Source: CAWULT01 sp963923455 (GTDB lineage: Bacteria; Acidobacteriota; Vicinamibacteria; Vicinamibacterales; UBA2999). From it: a stretch of 56,472 nt of DNA. Positions within the stretch are counted from its first letter, which is position 1. Each line of letters opens with the position of its first letter. Positions 6,365-14,492 of this stretch are shown here, piece by piece. Location: the NCBI GenBank assembly GCA_963923455.1, contig CAWULT010000016.1:1-56472 (forward strand), read 5' to 3'. The notes under the pieces are model-generated. The model was not told where the DNA came from. It was given only the letters and a program-made list of their open reading frames with translations, and did no database searches. The translations under genes were made by a program, and so were the position numbers.

Positions 6365-8359
6365 TTACCTGAAGAACGCGTCAACCGCATCGAGCTCGTG
6401 GGTCACGGGAGCCGGGGGCAGGGACGTCAGGAACCGGCGCCCGTAGCCGGTGGTCCGCAGACGGGGGTCCAGCACGGCCAGTACGCCGCGGTCCGTCCGG
6501 TGGCGGATGAGGCGGCCCAGCCCCTGCTGCAGGGTCAGGATGGCCAGCGGCACCTGGTAGTCCGAGAACGCGTCGCCGCCCCGGGCCTTGATGGCGTCGA
6601 TCCGGGCGGCCGTGACCGGGTCGCCCGGAGAGGCGAAGGGCAGCTTGTCCACGATCACGCAGCTGAGCGCCTCGCCCACCACGTCCACCCCCTGCCAGAA
6701 GCTCGACGTGGCGAGCAGCACCGCGTTCGGCGTGGACCGGAACTGGTCGATCAGGACGGACCGGGGTGCCGTGCCCTGGACGAGGACCGGGTAGGGCAGG
6801 GCCATCTCGACGAACCGCTGGACGGTTCGCAGGACGGCGTAGCTCGTGAACAGCACGAACGCCCGGCCCCGTGACCGCCGCAGCAGCTCGATCGTCTCCC
6901 GGGCGGCGGCTTCGGCGAAGGTGGGCGCCTTGGGCGGCGGCATCCGGCGTGGCAGGTACATCAGCGCCTGGGTGGCGAAGTCGAACTCCGACGGCACGCG
7001 AACCTCGTCGGCCTCCCGGACACCCAGCCGGCCTTTCACGTACTCGAACGAGTCGTCGACGGTCAGCGTGGCCGACGTCAGGATCACCGTGCGGAACCTG
7101 TCGAACAGCGCGTCGCGCACCAGGCGGGAGACGTCGATCGGCGCCGCGCGCAGGAACACGCCCCGCCCCCGCATTTCGAGGTAGTAGACCAGGTCGGGGT
7201 CGTCGCCGCGCAGCAGGATGCGCAGCTCGTGGTGGAGTTCGCCCGCGCGGCGCGCCATCGTCACCACGGCCTCGTCGACCGCCGGCGCGCCGTCGGCGCC
7301 GCTCCCCTGCCGGGTCAGCTCCAGCGTGGCCTCGAGGCCCTCGAGCGCGCCGACGAGCATCAGGCCGGCTTCGAGGTGGTCGGCGATCGTCTCGCCCGTG
7401 TACCGCGCCCGCGCCTCGGCGCCGCCCGCGTGGAGGCGGACGGCGGCGAGGCCGGTGAAGAAGCCGCGTGCCCGGTCGTCCACACGCGCCAGACCGCGCG
7501 CGATCTCCTCGCGTGTCCGGGGGTTGGTCAGCCCCGCCGACTCGAGCACCTGCCGGCCGTCGCGGACGAAGTCGTCGAGCCGGTAGTTGCTCACGCCGAG
7601 GCCGAAGTACTGCGTTGCCACGTCCTCGAGCTGGTGTGCCTCATCGACCACGAGCGTCGCGCACGCCGGGATCACCTCGCCGAAGCTGCCATGGCGGACG
7701 GCCGCATCGGCACACAGCAGGTAATGGTTCACGATGACGACGTCGGACGCGGCGGCCTGCTGCCGCATGCGCGTGACGAAGCACTCGCCGTAGCGCGGGC
7801 AGTCCTGCCCGAGGCACGTTTCGGCCTCGGCGGCGATCTCCTTCCAGAGCGGCAGGTCCTCCGGCAGGTCGCGCAACTCGGCCCGATCGCCGGTGATCGT
7901 CGACGCGGCCCACTGCTTCAGGATCGGCAGGAACACCTGGTCGCCGCTCTCGACCAGCCGCTGGCCGATGCCGTGCTCGACCGCATCGCGGTACGTCTCC
8001 CAGCGGTGCAGGCACAGGTAGTTCCCGCGGCCCTTCATCAGCGTCGCCGTGAACGGCACGCCGAGCGCCGTGCGCAGCGCCGGCAGGTCCTTGAAGTAGA
8101 TCTGCTCCTGGAGGTTCTTCGTGCCGGTGGAGACCAGCGCGCGCTGCCCGCTGAGGATGGCGGGCACCAGGTACGCGAGCGTCTTGCCGGTGCCCGTGCC
8201 GGCCTGGGCCAGCAGCGTGCCGCCGGTCTCGAGCACTGCGGCGACGGCCGCGGCCATGCGGCGCTGTCCGTCGCGTGGTTCGAAGCCGGCCACGGCGCGC
8301 GCCAGGGGGCCCGTATCCGAGAAGACGTGCGCGACGGCGTCGCCCAGCGGCTCGGACAC
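6365..8359 (-). CDS. DinG/XPD-like iron-sulfur ATP-dependent DNA helicase
   Basis: A 664-residue superfamily 2 helicase. Walker A is AGTGTGKT at 53-60, and motif II is DEAH in LVVDEAHQLEDVA. The four cysteines expected for the [4Fe-4S] cluster are visible: one in NYLCLHRWE, then CLGQDCPRYGEC. Motif VI is QQGLGRLIRHRTDRG near the C-terminus. Family enzymes unwind DNA 5' to 3' and act on R-loops, D-loops and forks. I chose the GTG at 8359; the reading frame is open much further upstream, but that part is the shadow of glyA. The gene follows the glyA stop by 26 bases and is probably co-transcribed with it. There is no exonuclease domain, so it resembles the short DinG/YoaA type. Confidence 0.88.
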   Translation of the reverse strand: MSEPLGDAVAHVFSDTGPLARAVAGFEPRDGQRRMAAAVAAVLETGGTLLAQAGTGTGKTLAYLVPAILSGQRALVSTGTKNLQEQIYFKDLPALRTALGVPFTATLMKGRGNYLCLHRWETYRDAVEHGIGQRLVESGDQVFLPILKQWAASTITGDRAELRDLPEDLPLWKEIAAEAETCLGQDCPRYGECFVTRMRQQAAASDVVIVNHYLLCADAAVRHGSFGEVIPACATLVVDEAHQLEDVATQYFGLGVSNYRLDDFVRDGRQVLESAGLTNPRTREEIARGLARVDDRARGFFTGLAAVRLHAGGAEARARYTGETIADHLEAGLMLVGALEGLEATLELTRQGSGADGAPAVDEAVVTMARRAGELHHELRILLRGDDPDLVYYLEMRGRGVFLRAAPIDVSRLVRDALFDRFRTVILTSATLTVDDSFEYVKGRLGVREADEVRVPSEFDFATQALMYLPRRMPPPKAPTFAEAAARETIELLRRSRGRAFVLFTSYAVLRTVQRFVEMALPYPVLVQGTAPRSVLIDQFRSTPNAVLLATSSFWQGVDVVGEALSCVIVDKLPFASPGDPVTAARIDAIKARGGDAFSDYQVPLAILTLQQGLGRLIRHRTDRGVLAVLDPRLRTTGYGRRFLTSLPPAPVTHELDAVDAFFR

Positions 8360-8385
8360 GGTGTCGTCGTCCCGGCGCGGCGTGG

Positions 8386-9666
8386 CTAGGCGCCCCGGAG
8401 CGCGGAGTGGAGCGGGAACCGCTGGCAGAGGCGCTCCACCTCGGCCTTGACCATCGCGGACACACGGTCGTCGTCCGGCGCGGCCAGCACGCGCGCGATG
8501 AGGTCCCCGATGAGGTCCATCTCCGGCTCGCGCATGCCGCGGGTCGTCAGCGCCGGCGTGCCGACGCGGATGCCCGAGGCGACCATCGGCGGGTTCCTGT
8601 CGAAGGGAATCGCGTTCTTGTTGACCGTGATGGCGGCCCGGCCGAGCGCCGCCTCGGCCACCTTCCCGGTGACGCCCTTCGAGAACACGTCGACCAGCAT
8701 CAGGTGGTTGTCGGTGCCGCCGCTGACCAGCCGGAACCCGTGGCCGGCCAGCGAGGCGGCGAGCCGCTGCGCGTTGGCGACGATCTGCCGCTGGTAGTCC
8801 GGGAAGGTCGGCTCGAGCGCCTCCTTGAAGCAGACCGCCTTGGCCGCGACGACGTGCATCAGCGGCCCGCCCTGGATGCCGGGGAACACGGCGCGATCGA
8901 GGTCCTTGGCCCACTGCTCGCGGCACAGCACCAGGCCCGAGCGCGGCCCCCGCAGCGTCTTGTGCGTCGTGGACGTGACGAAGTCGGCGTGGGGCACCGG
9001 GCTCGGGTGCATCCCGCCGGCGACGAGGCCCGCGATGTGGGCCATGTCCACCATCAGCACCGCGCCGACCGCCCTGGCCACGGCGCCGACCCGCGCGAAC
9101 TCGAGCACGCGCGGATAGGCGCTCCCGCCAAGGATGATCATCCGCGGCTTGTGCTCGTGTGCCAGGCGCTCCAGTTCGTCGTAGTCGATGCGCTCGTCGT
9201 CCTGCCGGACCCCGTAGGGGACGATGGTGTACCACCTCCCGGAGAAGTTCAGCGGGTGGCCGTGCGTCAGGTGCCCGCCGTGGGCCAGGTTCATGCCGAG
9301 CACGGTGTCACCGGGCTTCGTCGCCGCCATGTACACGGAGAGGTTGGCCTGGGCGCCCGAGTGCGGCTGCACGTTCGCGTGGTCGGCCCCGAAGAGCTGC
9401 TTCGCCCGGGCGATGGCCAGTGACTCGGCGACGTCGACGAACTCGCAGCCGCCGTAGTAGCGCCTGCCCGGGTAGCCCTCGGCGTACTTGTTGGTCATCA
9501 CCGAGCCGGCTGCCTCGAGCACGGCCTGGCTGACGAAATTCTCGGAGGCGATGAGCTCGAGCCCCTCGGCCTGGCGGTGGGCCTCGTTGCGGATGGCCTG
9601 GGCGATCTCGGGGTCCGCTTCGGCGAGCGTGCGCTGCAGGGGATCGGTCGTCGTGGCGTTCGACAT
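8386..9666 (-). CDS. glyA: Serine hydroxymethyltransferase
   Basis: A 426-residue PLP enzyme interconverting serine and glycine with transfer of a one-carbon unit to tetrahydrofolate. Visible family signatures: ELIASENFVS near residue 37, TNKYAEGYPGRRYYGG at 58-73, HSGAQAN at 102-108, DMAHIAGLVAGG at about 207-218 and the PLP lysine Lys236 in TSTTHKTLRGPRSG. Length is normal. The ATG at 9666 lies nine bases downstream of a TACAAT -10 hexamer (9676-9681 on the minus strand), so the leader would be only 2-3 bases. It is the probable first gene of a five-gene minus-strand operon. Confidence 0.97.
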   Translation of the reverse strand: MSNATTTDPLQRTLAEADPEIAQAIRNEAHRQAEGLELIASENFVSQAVLEAAGSVMTNKYAEGYPGRRYYGGCEFVDVAESLAIARAKQLFGADHANVQPHSGAQANLSVYMAATKPGDTVLGMNLAHGGHLTHGHPLNFSGRWYTIVPYGVRQDDERIDYDELERLAHEHKPRMIILGGSAYPRVLEFARVGAVARAVGAVLMVDMAHIAGLVAGGMHPSPVPHADFVTSTTHKTLRGPRSGLVLCREQWAKDLDRAVFPGIQGGPLMHVVAAKAVCFKEALEPTFPDYQRQIVANAQRLAASLAGHGFRLVSGGTDNHLMLVDVFSKGVTGKVAEAALGRAAITVNKNAIPFDRNPPMVASGIRVGTPALTTRGMREPEMDLIGDLIARVLAAPDDDRVSAMVKAEVERLCQRFPLHSALRGA

Positions 9667-9675
9667 GCGATGGGA

Positions 9676-9685
9676 ATTGTACTAT
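9676..9685. promoter_or_regulatory. Overlapping divergent -10 elements of glyA and the rRNA methyltransferase gene
   Basis: The 10-base segment attgtactat contains TACAAT on the minus strand (9676-9681) facing glyA and TACTAT on the plus strand (9680-9685) facing the methyltransferase gene. Only 36 bases separate the two chosen start codons, so both promoters must share this AT-rich core. No good -35 hexamer is evident for either direction. Confidence 0.6.
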
Positions 9686-9702
9686 TGGCCGTGCACCCGC
9701 CC

Positions 9703-10866
9703 ATGAGCTCCACGGTCACCGTTTCCGCCCGAGGCGAGCAGCGTCTGCGCGCGGGCCACCCCTGGATCTACCGGACCGACGTCGTCGCGGTGGAGGCCGC
9801 GCCCGGCGACATCGTGCGCGTCCTCGGGCCGCGCGGCCGCACGCTGGGCTCGGCACTCTTCAGCGACCGCTCGCAGATCACGCTGCGCATGCTGACGTCG
9901 GGCGAGGCCGTGGCGGACGAGGCGCTGCTGCACGCCCGCCTGGAGCGGGCCGTCGCGTTCCGCGCCGCGCTCGGCCTCGACGCCACGGCGTACCGTCTCG
10001 TCCACGGCGAGGCCGACCTGCTGCCGTCGCTCGTCGTGGACCGCTACGCCGACCACCTCGTGGTGCAGGCGCTGTCACAGGGCATGGATCGCCTGCTGCC
10101 GTCGATCGTGCGCTCGCTCGAGGCGCTGCTGCGCCCGGCGGGCATCCTGGCGCGCCACGATCCGAAGGTCCGGGCCCTCGAGGGACTGGAGCAGCACGTG
10201 ACGGTGCTGGCGGGCGAGGTGCCCGAGTCGGTGATCGTCCGCGAGGGGCCGGTCGAGTACGATGTCGACCTGCGGCACGGGCAGAAGACGGGACTCTTTC
10301 TCGACCAGCGCGAGAACCGCGAGGCGGCGGCGCGCTACGCGCGCGGGCGGCTGCTCGACTGCTTCAGCTACAACGGAGGCTTCGCGCTGCGCCTCGCGGC
10401 GCAGTGCGAACGGACCGAGGCCATCGACATCTCCGCCGACGCCGTGGCCCGCATAACGGCGAACGCCACGCGCAACCGGACGCCGCGGATCGAGGCGCGC
10501 GAGGCCAACGTGTTCGACGAACTGCGCCGGCTCGAGCGCGCGGGCGAGCGGTACGACACCGTCGTGCTCGACCCGCCGGCCTTCGCGAAGAACAAGGCGT
10601 CGATTCCGAACGCCGCGGCCGGCTACAAGGAGATCAACCTGCGGGCGATGCGGCTGCTGGCGCCGGGCGGCACGCTGGTCACCTGCAGCTGCTCCTACAA
10701 CATCGACGAGGCGCTGTTCGGCGCGATCCTCCGCGAGGCGTCGGCCGACAGCCGCACGCCGGTGACGATCGTCGAGAAGCGGATGCAGGGGCGCGACCAT
10801 CCGGTGCTCGTCGGCGTGCCCGAAACCTACTACCTCAAGTGCTTCATCCTTCGCCGCGTCGAGTAG
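9703..10866 (+). CDS. Class I SAM-dependent rRNA methyltransferase, RlmI-like (PUA + methyltransferase)
   Basis: A 387-residue protein. Residues 1-75 form a PUA-like RNA-binding domain (VTVSARGEQRLRAGHPWIYR). The Rossmann methyltransferase core follows with motif I DCFSYNGGFALRLA, the acidic turn EAIDISADAV, and motif IV VVLDPPAFAKNK, then TCSCSYNIDEALF. These match the RlmI/RlmK 23S rRNA m5C methyltransferase family, and the Cys in CSCSYN fits an m5C enzyme. The ATG at 9703 is used. An in-frame GTG at 9691 would lie five bases behind the -10 hexamer and could be a leaderless start. A cupin gene follows after 14 bases. The substrate base is inferred from family only. Confidence 0.87.
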   Translation: MSSTVTVSARGEQRLRAGHPWIYRTDVVAVEAAPGDIVRVLGPRGRTLGSALFSDRSQITLRMLTSGEAVADEALLHARLERAVAFRAALGLDATAYRLVHGEADLLPSLVVDRYADHLVVQALSQGMDRLLPSIVRSLEALLRPAGILARHDPKVRALEGLEQHVTVLAGEVPESVIVREGPVEYDVDLRHGQKTGLFLDQRENREAAARYARGRLLDCFSYNGGFALRLAAQCERTEAIDISADAVARITANATRNRTPRIEAREANVFDELRRLERAGERYDTVVLDPPAFAKNKASIPNAAAGYKEINLRAMRLLAPGGTLVTCSCSYNIDEALFGAILREASADSRTPVTIVEKRMQGRDHPVLVGVPETYYLKCFILRRVE

Positions 10867-10880
10867 CGGCCGGGCCTGCC

Positions 10881-11207
10881 ATGTCGAATTTCGCGTCGTA
10901 TCGGGATTACGTCGGGGCGCTGCCCGACAAACAGTACAAGTCCACGCTGTTCCGCAGCGACGCGCTGATGCTGGGGCTCAACTGCCTGTCGCCCGGGCAG
11001 GAGCAGCACGTCCACACGCACGCCGGGCAGGACAAGTTCTACTTCGTCGTCGAGGGGACGGGCGACTTCGTCGTCGGCGACGAGCGCCAGAGTGCCGGGC
11101 CGGGCATGGTGGTGTGGGCCCCGGCGGGCGTCACGCACGGCGTGGTCAACCGCGGCAGCACCCGGCTGGTGCTGCTCGTCGGCATTGCGCCCTTTCCGGG
11201 GCGGTAG
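10881..11207 (+). CDS. Small cupin-fold protein
   Basis: A 108-residue single-domain cupin. The two cupin motifs are visible: the first as HVHTHAGQDKFYFVVEGTGDF (metal ligands His, His and Glu expected) and the second as PAGVTHGVVNRGS. Such small stand-alone cupins bind a divalent metal; many are of unknown function, others are isomerases or dioxygenases. It begins 14 bases after the methyltransferase gene on the same strand and is probably in one transcript with it. No signal peptide is present, so it is cytoplasmic. The substrate cannot be inferred. Confidence 0.8.
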   Translation: MSNFASYRDYVGALPDKQYKSTLFRSDALMLGLNCLSPGQEQHVHTHAGQDKFYFVVEGTGDFVVGDERQSAGPGMVVWAPAGVTHGVVNRGSTRLVLLVGIAPFPGR

Positions 11208-11247
11208 ACACCCACTCTGGGCGCGACGGCGCCCGGACGCGTCCCCT

Positions 11248-13038
11248 TCACTCGAGCGGTGGAGGGCGGCGGCGCTTCGTGGCCTGTTCGAACGCGTACG
11301 CCAGCGCGATCAGGCGGGGCTCGCTGCAGGCGGTGCCCGTGAAGCTGACGCCGAAGGGGGCGCGTTTCGGATCGAATCCGTGAGGCAGCGACGCCGAGGG
11401 CGCTCCTTCCACCAGTCCGAACGGCACGATTACGGTTGGATACCCGGGTCGGGCGGCGACGTTCGCGCCGGTGCCGGCCGGAAACAGCAGCGCGTCGAGG
11501 CGATGCGCCCGCAGCGCGGCGTCGACGCCGTTGCCGCCCGCCAGCCGAAGGTCCTTCCGCCGATCGGCCTCGTAGCGGGCCCGGTCCGCGACCACGTCCA
11601 TCTCGTCGGAGATGTCGAGCTGCGCCTGTCCGTACTTCAGCGTGCCTTCGGCCGCGTGGTCGCGGTTCCAGGCCCGGAGGGCGGCGAGTGTCCGCACCGG
11701 TGCGCGATCGCCAAGCGACGCGAGCCATGCGGTGAAGTCGCGCTTCATGCCGTACTTGAAGACCGTCGAGCAGCCATCGTCGCGGCCCTTCGCGTTGCCG
11801 GCCCCGCTGCAGACGGGCCACAGCAGCAGGTTCTCGCCCGGGTCGGTCGCGACGATCGACGGCAGGTCGGCCGGGTCCACGATCACGGCGCCCTGTGCCC
11901 GCAGCACCGCGACGGCGTCGGTCATCGCCCGTGCCTCGTCGGGCGAGAGGCCGCCCGTGGCGCCGCGCGTGCCCGGTGTGGCCACCGCGTCGTAGAAGAA
12001 GGCGCGTGGGATGCCGATGCGGGCACCGGCGAGCGCACCGCGGTCGAGATACCGGCGGTAGTCACCCCCTGGCGGCGGCGTGCACGCGCGCGTGGCGGGA
12101 TCGCGCGGGTCCGCGCCTTCCAGCACGCCGAGCAGCGTGGCGGCGTCGGCGACGGTCCGGGCCATCGGCCCGGGCGTGTCCTGGTCGGCCGTGATCGGCA
12201 TCACGCCGTAGCGGCTGATGCGGCCGACGGTGGGCTTGATGCCGGCGAGCATCGTCTGGCTGGACGGACTGAGAATCGACCCCGACGTCTCCGTGCCGAC
12301 GTTGGCCGCCCAGAAGCTGGCCGCCGTGCCGATGCCCGAGCTCGACCCGCCGGTCGCCAGCACGGGGCGGCCGTCGGCGAGGCCCGGCCGCGGATCGGGC
12401 CGCGGGTCGTACGGATTGAAGCCGAAGCCGTGCAGCGAGCCGTAGTTGGTGGGCATGCCGGTCGCCACCCAGTTGGCGAGCTCGGTCATCACCGTCTTCG
12501 CGAGGATGACGGCGCCGGCCGCGCGGAGCCGCGTGGTGACCGTGGCGTCGTAGGGGGGCACGAGCCTCGCGAAGGCCAGCGCGCCGCCCGTCGTCGGCAT
12601 GTCGGTCGTGTGGATGTTGTCCTTGAGCGCGATCGGGACGCCGTGGAGTGGCCCGCGCACGCGTCCCCGCCGGCGCTCCGCGTCGAGGGCCCGCGCCTCG
12701 TCGAGCGCGCGCGGGTTGAGGGTGATCGCCGCGTTCAGCCGCGGTTCGAACCTGGCGATACGCGCGAGCGACTGCTGGACGATCCCCTCCGACGTCGTGC
12801 GGCCCGTCGCCATCGCCGCCTGCATGTCCGCGATCGACGCCTCGACGATCGAGAACCCGCCCGCCGGCGCGGCCGCGACACCAGTCGCCGGCGGTGCCGG
12901 TGGCGTGCGAGGCTCCGCGGGCCGAGGCCGAGGGGAAGTGGCTTGCCGTGCGGCCAGCCCGGCCGAGCCCCGGTGCACCACGGTGCCGCCCGCCAGCACG
13001 ACGAGCGCGAGTCCGACGGCGCCGAATCGTGTCGTCAC
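11248..13038 (-). CDS. Exported amidase-signature family hydrolase
   Basis: A 596-residue protein with an N-terminal signal peptide (hydrophobic residues 7-18) and a Pro/Ala-rich linker to about residue 60. The amidase-signature fold follows with the catalytic triad in place: Lys139 (PIALKDN), the Ser in GGSSSG at about 230-235, and the nucleophile Ser254 in GTETSGSI. Family members hydrolyse amides, including aryl and peptide amides; export points to scavenging in the periplasm or outside. The start is GTG at 13038, eight bases behind a CATAAT -10 hexamer on the minus strand, with no ribosome site, so the message is probably leaderless. It is divergent from the dehydrogenase gene. Confidence 0.9.
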   Translation of the reverse strand: MTTRFGAVGLALVVLAGGTVVHRGSAGLAARQATSPRPRPAEPRTPPAPPATGVAAAPAGGFSIVEASIADMQAAMATGRTTSEGIVQQSLARIARFEPRLNAAITLNPRALDEARALDAERRRGRVRGPLHGVPIALKDNIHTTDMPTTGGALAFARLVPPYDATVTTRLRAAGAVILAKTVMTELANWVATGMPTNYGSLHGFGFNPYDPRPDPRPGLADGRPVLATGGSSSGIGTAASFWAANVGTETSGSILSPSSQTMLAGIKPTVGRISRYGVMPITADQDTPGPMARTVADAATLLGVLEGADPRDPATRACTPPPGGDYRRYLDRGALAGARIGIPRAFFYDAVATPGTRGATGGLSPDEARAMTDAVAVLRAQGAVIVDPADLPSIVATDPGENLLLWPVCSGAGNAKGRDDGCSTVFKYGMKRDFTAWLASLGDRAPVRTLAALRAWNRDHAAEGTLKYGQAQLDISDEMDVVADRARYEADRRKDLRLAGGNGVDAALRAHRLDALLFPAGTGANVAARPGYPTVIVPFGLVEGAPSASLPHGFDPKRAPFGVSFTGTACSEPRLIALAYAFEQATKRRRPPPLE

Positions 13039-13045
13039 GCGGGAC

Positions 13046-13052
13046 TATTATG
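13046..13052. promoter_or_regulatory. Symmetric bidirectional -10 element between amidase and dehydrogenase genes
   Basis: The bases tattatg read TATTAT on the plus strand (13046-13051) and CATAAT on the minus strand (13047-13052). The plus hexamer ends 7 bases before a GTG at 13059 and the minus hexamer ends 8 bases before the GTG at 13038. Both starts are therefore at about +1 of their own promoter. Only 20 bases separate the two coding regions. Confidence 0.65.
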
Positions 13053-13058
13053 GGGGCC

Positions 13059-13862
13059 GTGAGCGACACCAGGCGTACCGCGCTCGTGACGGGCGCGTCT
13101 TCGGGCATCGGCGAGGCCTTCGCCGACGTCTTTGCGGCCCACGGCTTCGATCTGGTCCTCGTCGCGCGGCGCGAGGAGAAGCTGCGCGCCGTCGCGCAGC
13201 GGCTCGAGGCGCAGCACGGGGTGCGGGCGCGGGTGTTCGTTGCCGATCTGGCCGTGCCGGGCGCGGCGTCGCGGCTGGCCGCCGCGGTGGCCGCCGAGGG
13301 CCTCGTCGTCGACGCCCTGGTCAATAACGCCGGCTACGGCGTGCCGGGCAGCTTCCTCGACTCGCCGTGGCCCCGGCACGAGGCGCTGCTGCAGGTGCTC
13401 GTCGTCAGCGTCGCCGAACTGACCCATGCGCTGCTGCCGGGCATGATCGCGCGCGGCTACGGCCGCGTGATCAACGTGGCGTCGCTCGCGGGCCTGACGC
13501 CGGCGCCCGCCGGCCACACCCTCTACCCCGCGTCGAAGGCGCTGGTCGTCCGCTTCTCCGAGTCGCTGGCGCAGGAGATGGCGCCGCACGGCGTGCACGT
13601 GACCGCCGTGTGCCCTGGCTTCACGCTGAGCGAGTTCCACGACGTGACCGGCACGCGCGCCAAGGTCAGCAAGCTGCCCGGCTGGCTGTGGCTCGACGCG
13701 CCCACGGTGGCGCGCCAGGGGTACGACGCGGTGATGGCCGGCGTGCCGATCTACGTCAACGGCCGCGTGAACCGCACGATCGCGCTGCTCGCGCGGCTGT
13801 TGCCGCAGTCGGCGGTTGCCGCGGCCGGCCGGCGCTTCGGGCGGTCGTACCGCAAGACGTAA
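13059..13862 (+). CDS. Short-chain dehydrogenase/reductase (classical SDR)
   Basis: A 267-residue NAD(P)-dependent oxidoreductase. The Rossmann motif TGASSGIG is at residues 11-18, NNAG at about 89-92, the catalytic Ser142 in NVASLAG, and Tyr156/Lys160 in YPASK. Length and C-terminal CPGFTLSEF segment fit the classical SDR family acting on alcohols, ketones or acyl substrates. I chose the GTG at 13059 (MSDTRRTALVTG) because it lies 7 bases after the TATTAT hexamer and gives the usual family N-terminus. The upstream ATG at 13050 falls inside that hexamer. Arg after the second beta strand (LVARREEK) suggests NADP preference, by inference. The substrate is unknown. Confidence 0.88.
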   Translation: MSDTRRTALVTGASSGIGEAFADVFAAHGFDLVLVARREEKLRAVAQRLEAQHGVRARVFVADLAVPGAASRLAAAVAAEGLVVDALVNNAGYGVPGSFLDSPWPRHEALLQVLVVSVAELTHALLPGMIARGYGRVINVASLAGLTPAPAGHTLYPASKALVVRFSESLAQEMAPHGVHVTAVCPGFTLSEFHDVTGTRAKVSKLPGWLWLDAPTVARQGYDAVMAGVPIYVNGRVNRTIALLARLLPQSAVAAAGRRFGRSYRKT

Positions 13863-13997
13863 CCCACGGCGGCCGTGCTCCGCGCACACCAGCGTCGAGC
13901 CTCAGTGGCCCTGTCGGCTCTTGGAGCCGTCGGGAGGAGCCGCGTCACTGGCACCAGCCAATCCCCAGTCCGTCCCGAAGAAGGCCGTAGCGGCGCC

Positions 13998-14017
13998 CTT
14001 GGCCAAGAGGCCATAAT
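13998..14017 (+). promoter_or_regulatory. Promoter with palindromic operator for the DUF gene
   Basis: A perfect 10-base palindrome CTTGGCCAAG (13998-14007) is followed four bases later by a CATAAT -10 hexamer (14012-14017), which ends 7 bases before the GTG at 14025. The palindrome lies in the spacer where a bound protein would block RNA polymerase, so a repressor site is a reasonable reading. The regulator is not identified. Confidence 0.45.
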
Positions 14018-14024
14018 CGGGCCA

Positions 14025-14492
14025 GTGTCAAGCCCAAAGCCACTCGTGCAGGTAGCCTGCGCATGCGAGAAGGTGCTCCGCGAACACGATGATGTTCCGA
14101 CCTTGGTCAGGATCGTGGACACCTACACTATCGACCCGCCGCCCGCGCCTCCGGCTGGCGTGCCGGTCAGCTATGTCTTGCCTTTGACTATTTTCCTGTC
14201 GTTGAAGTCAGGAGATGTGGTCGGCGACCACGCAATCGGAGTGAGGCTGACCTACCCTAGCGGGAAGTCGAGCGACGTTCGGGAATGGCCCGTGAGTTTC
14301 GGGGGTGGCGAGCACGGCGCGCATGTCCAGATCGCGTTTGCCCTGCAGATGCCAGAAGTGGGGCTGTACTGGTTCGATGTCTTGTGGGGCGAGGACGTCT
14401 TGACCCGAATACCGCTGCGCGTGCGGACTAGAACATCTGCTTCATCGGTCGCACCCAACGAGACTGAGTCGAAGCCACCCATGCCTTCGTAG
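14025..14492 (+). CDS. Conserved hypothetical protein, DUF6941-like beta-rich domain
   Basis: A 155-residue protein with no signal peptide. The start GTG at 14025 is placed by the CATAAT hexamer 7 bases upstream. The N-terminal part (VQVACACEKVLREHDDVPTL, then a DTYTIDPPP segment) and the following alternating strands with LTIFLSLKSGD and MPEVGLYWFDVLWG resemble small beta-sandwich proteins annotated as DUF6941, a family of unknown function; this match is from memory and weak. Base composition is well below neighbours: 29 of 60 bases are G or C at 14161-14220, against 44 of 60 at 13141-13200. The 3' end overlaps the convergent small gene by 65 bases. It is probably an acquired gene. Confidence 0.5.
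   Translation: MSSPKPLVQVACACEKVLREHDDVPTLVRIVDTYTIDPPPAPPAGVPVSYVLPLTIFLSLKSGDVVGDHAIGVRLTYPSGKSSDVREWPVSFGGGEHGAHVQIAFALQMPEVGLYWFDVLWGEDVLTRIPLRVRTRTSASSVAPNETESKPPMPS

Noticed and set aside
6365..9235. A 956-residue version of the helicase
   Set aside because: Its first 290 residues are the antisense-phase shadow of glyA with no family likeness. The GTG at 8359 gives a normal helicase.
11361..11385. tRNA T-loop-like sequence (GGATCGAATCC) inside the amidase gene
   Set aside because: No cloverleaf can be formed around it and it is in a conserved coding region.
13050..13862. ATG at 13050 as start of the dehydrogenase
   Set aside because: This ATG is part of the TATTATG -10 segment, and the GTG at 13059 gives the usual family N-terminus.
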